Shown here one piece after another: positions 62,509-64,000 of a stretch of 64,000 bases of DNA. The DNA comes from Aminobacter carboxidus (GTDB taxonomy: Bacteria > Pseudomonadota > Alphaproteobacteria > Rhizobiales > Rhizobiaceae): contig NZ_JACZEP010000002.1 in NCBI RefSeq assembly GCF_014863355.1, forward strand, positions 372,001 to 436,000. Reading direction: 5' to 3'. Numbering within the stretch: position 1 is the first letter of the stretch; each line of letters begins with the position of its first letter. The notes under the pieces are model-generated. The model was not told the origin of the DNA. It was given only the letters and a program-made list of their open reading frames with translations, and ran no database searches. The translations under genes were made by a program, and so were the position numbers.

Positions 62509-63519
62509 GTGAGCGGATCCGACGTCTGTGTCATCATTGCTGCGCGCAACGCAGCCGAAACGATCACGACGGCCATCGCCTCCGCTCTGCTGGAGCCGGA
62601 GGTGGCCGAGGTCGTGGTCGTGGACGATGCCTCGACCGATGCGACCGAGGCCGTGGCGCGCGCCGCCGACGATGGCAGCGGCAGGCTCCTGGTGCTGCGA
62701 CTGGACGTCAATCGCGGCCCGTCCTTTGCGCGCAACATGGCGATACGCCAGTCGAGAGCACCGCTGATCAGCATCCTCGATGCCGACGATTTCTTCTTGC
62801 CGGGACGGTTTGCGAAGCTGGTGGGCTGCGATGGCTGGGACATTGTCGCCGACAACATCATCTTTGTCGAACACGCCTCGGTACGTGACGTGCTTTCGGG
62901 TAGCGTCGCGCAGTTCGACGCGGATCCGACCGAGCTCGATCTTGCCGGTTTCGTTGCCGGCAACATTTCCAGGCGCGGCACGAGGCGCGGCGAACTGGGT
63001 TTCCTCAAGCCGGTGATGCGGCGCGCCATGCTCGCCGAGCACGGCCTCCATTATGACGAGCAGCTGCGGCTCGGCGAAGACTATGCGCTCTACGCCCGAG
63101 CCCTGGCTTGCGGCGTGCGCTTCAAGCTGATCCGTTCCTGCGGCTACTGTGCGGTGGTCCGGCCCAATTCGCTGAGCGGCCAGCATCGCACCGAAGACCT
63201 CAAGCGCCTGGCCGACGCAGATCTCGACCTTTTGGCGCTTCCGGGGCTGGCAGCCGGACAAAGGCGTGTACTGCGCCGCCATGAGCGGCATGTGCGCGAC
63301 AAATATCGCCTACGGCATTTCCTCGATCTCAAGGCTGCCAAGGGGCTTGCCGGCGCGTTGGCCTTTGCCGTCACTTCGGCGGCTAATCTTGCGGCCGTGG
63401 TGGAAGGGGTGGCACGCGACAAGCTCGAGCCGCTGCGCCGTCGACGCCCTTCGGCAATGGAAGCTGGTGCTGCGAGCGCGCGCTACCTGATGGCCGGCTC
63501 GGCCGCGAAGTCGAGATAG
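62509..63519 (+). CDS. Family 2 glycosyltransferase, ExoU-like
   Basis: A 336-residue GT-A glycosyltransferase. VCVIIAARNAAETITTAIAS at the start, then VAEVVVVDDASTDATEAVAR, FARNMAIRQSRAPLISILDA and DADDFF (the DxD metal site) define GT2. The later LRLGEDYALYARALACGVRF with the conserved ED is the catalytic base region. In S. meliloti exoU, a GT2 glucosyltransferase that adds the sixth succinoglycan sugar, lies beside exoX, so ExoU is the likely identity here, though not proven. GTG start at 62509. Confidence 0.8.
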   Translation: MSGSDVCVIIAARNAAETITTAIASALLEPEVAEVVVVDDASTDATEAVARAADDGSGRLLVLRLDVNRGPSFARNMAIRQSRAPLISILDADDFFLPGRFAKLVGCDGWDIVADNIIFVEHASVRDVLSGSVAQFDADPTELDLAGFVAGNISRRGTRRGELGFLKPVMRRAMLAEHGLHYDEQLRLGEDYALYARALACGVRFKLIRSCGYCAVVRPNSLSGQHRTEDLKRLADADLDLLALPGLAAGQRRVLRRHERHVRDKYRLRHFLDLKAAKGLAGALAFAVTSAANLAAVVEGVARDKLEPLRRRRPSAMEAGAASARYLMAGSAAKSR

Positions 63520-63523
63520 GCCT

Positions 63524-63928
63524 ATGGCATCGATCTTCGCCTTCAGAACCCGCAGCCCCGACCGCGACCGGCAGACCGACGAGACGCGTTTCGGGCAGTT
63601 GTCGCGGGCGCTCGACGAGCTTGCCGCCGGTATCGAGGCCGAACGAACAGGCATCAGGAGCCGCTACGAGGCGGTCTCGGCCAATGCCGCGTTCCTCGTC
63701 GAAGCCATGGACAATTCAGCCGCCGTTTCCGCGCAGCGGGCGGGCGAGATGGACCAGCTGACGGAATCGTTGAAGGCTTGCCTGCGCCGCATCGAGGTGC
63801 TTGGACGGCAAAAGGATTTCGTCTCCGGGCTTCGTCATTCACTGGACATTTTTGTCGATGAAGGTCGCAAGACCGACGAGGAATCATCGGCACGTTTGGC
63901 GCAAGGGGAGGCCCGGCGCCAGTTTTAG
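63524..63928 (+). CDS. Hypothetical coiled-coil protein
   Basis: A 134-residue protein starting MASIFAFRTRSPDRDRQTDE. It is highly charged and predicted to be mostly helical, with a region TRFGQLSRALDELAAGIEAE that suits a coiled coil. No signal peptide or membrane segment. It begins 4 nt after the glycosyltransferase stop, so both are one transcript. No family recognised; a structural or scaffolding role in the exo locus would be speculation. Confidence 0.7.
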   Translation: MASIFAFRTRSPDRDRQTDETRFGQLSRALDELAAGIEAERTGIRSRYEAVSANAAFLVEAMDNSAAVSAQRAGEMDQLTESLKACLRRIEVLGRQKDFVSGLRHSLDIFVDEGRKTDEESSARLAQGEARRQF

Positions 63929-64000
63929 GCCCGACGCGACGGGGCCTGACTTTCGGGAGGATGGGAGGATTTATCGGCCGGCTGGGGGCATCTCCGGCCG

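Overview
The window looks like chromosome from a high-GC alphaproteobacterium of the Rhizobiales, most likely the Mesorhizobium/Aminobacter group (Phyllobacteriaceae). This rests on gene content and arrangement (exoX/exoY-exoF-exoQ, sdhCDAB, hemC-hemD-mitofilin-hemY with divergent tsaD, a CenR response regulator, glnK-amtB, a haloalkane dehalogenase), not on a search. No rRNA, tRNA, CRISPR array, prophage, insertion sequence or replication origin was recognised. Coding density is high and most adjacent genes touch or overlap by ATGA.

Layout. 1-3.1 kb: end of a LysE-type exporter, a secreted protein, an SDR oxidoreductase and dihydrolipoamide dehydrogenase, closed by a strong terminator. 3.2-9.5 kb: a Pro/Ala-rich membrane protein, DUF2867, a TraB/GumN-like protein, xerC, then rimM-trmD and rplS, with a TSUP permease between trmD and rplS on the other strand. 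9.5-16.3 kb: an accessory stretch holding a GNAT, an amino-acid ABC system split by a divergent SnoaL/HxlR pair, a methyltransferase, small membrane proteins, MgtC, and a MarR/haloalkane dehalogenase divergent pair. 16.4-24.9 kb: leuC, a diguanylate cyclase, and an sdhCDAB operon with a GT25 glycosyltransferase and a DUF3052 gene between sdhA and sdhB. 24.9-32.2 kb: DUF480, MarR plus membrane protein, a Leu/Val-type dehydrogenase, AraC, OsmC, YCII and a UbiH-type hydroxylase.

32.2-45.3 kb: tesB, glnK-amtB with a candidate sigma-54 promoter, sulfotransferase, ftsK, a LolA-like protein, exonuclease III, a stand-alone cNMP-binding protein, cenR, an L,D-transpeptidase and a LysR regulator. 45.3-54.9 kb: a minus-strand run tsaD-gpsA-yciI-EVE-methyltransferase (the last resembles the ETF-beta lysine methyltransferase) divergent from hemC-hemD-mitofilin-hemY, then a TerB-like protein and a glutamine amidotransferase. 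55-64 kb: an NTF2-like protein, an MFS exporter, several small proteins, and an exopolysaccharide locus: exoQ, exoF and exoY on the minus strand, divergent from exoX and an exoU-like glycosyltransferase across a 613-nt AT-rich control region.

No wholly new multigene system is claimed. The most notable observations are the interrupted sdh operon with a decayed second copy of the sdhB tail, the exo control region, several well-defined candidate operators (a 20-bp-period direct repeat, a tandem MarR site, an AT-rich palindrome, a LysR-type palindrome), a dispersed 36-nt extragenic repeat, and small candidate genes of 25, 38, 49 and 50 codons.
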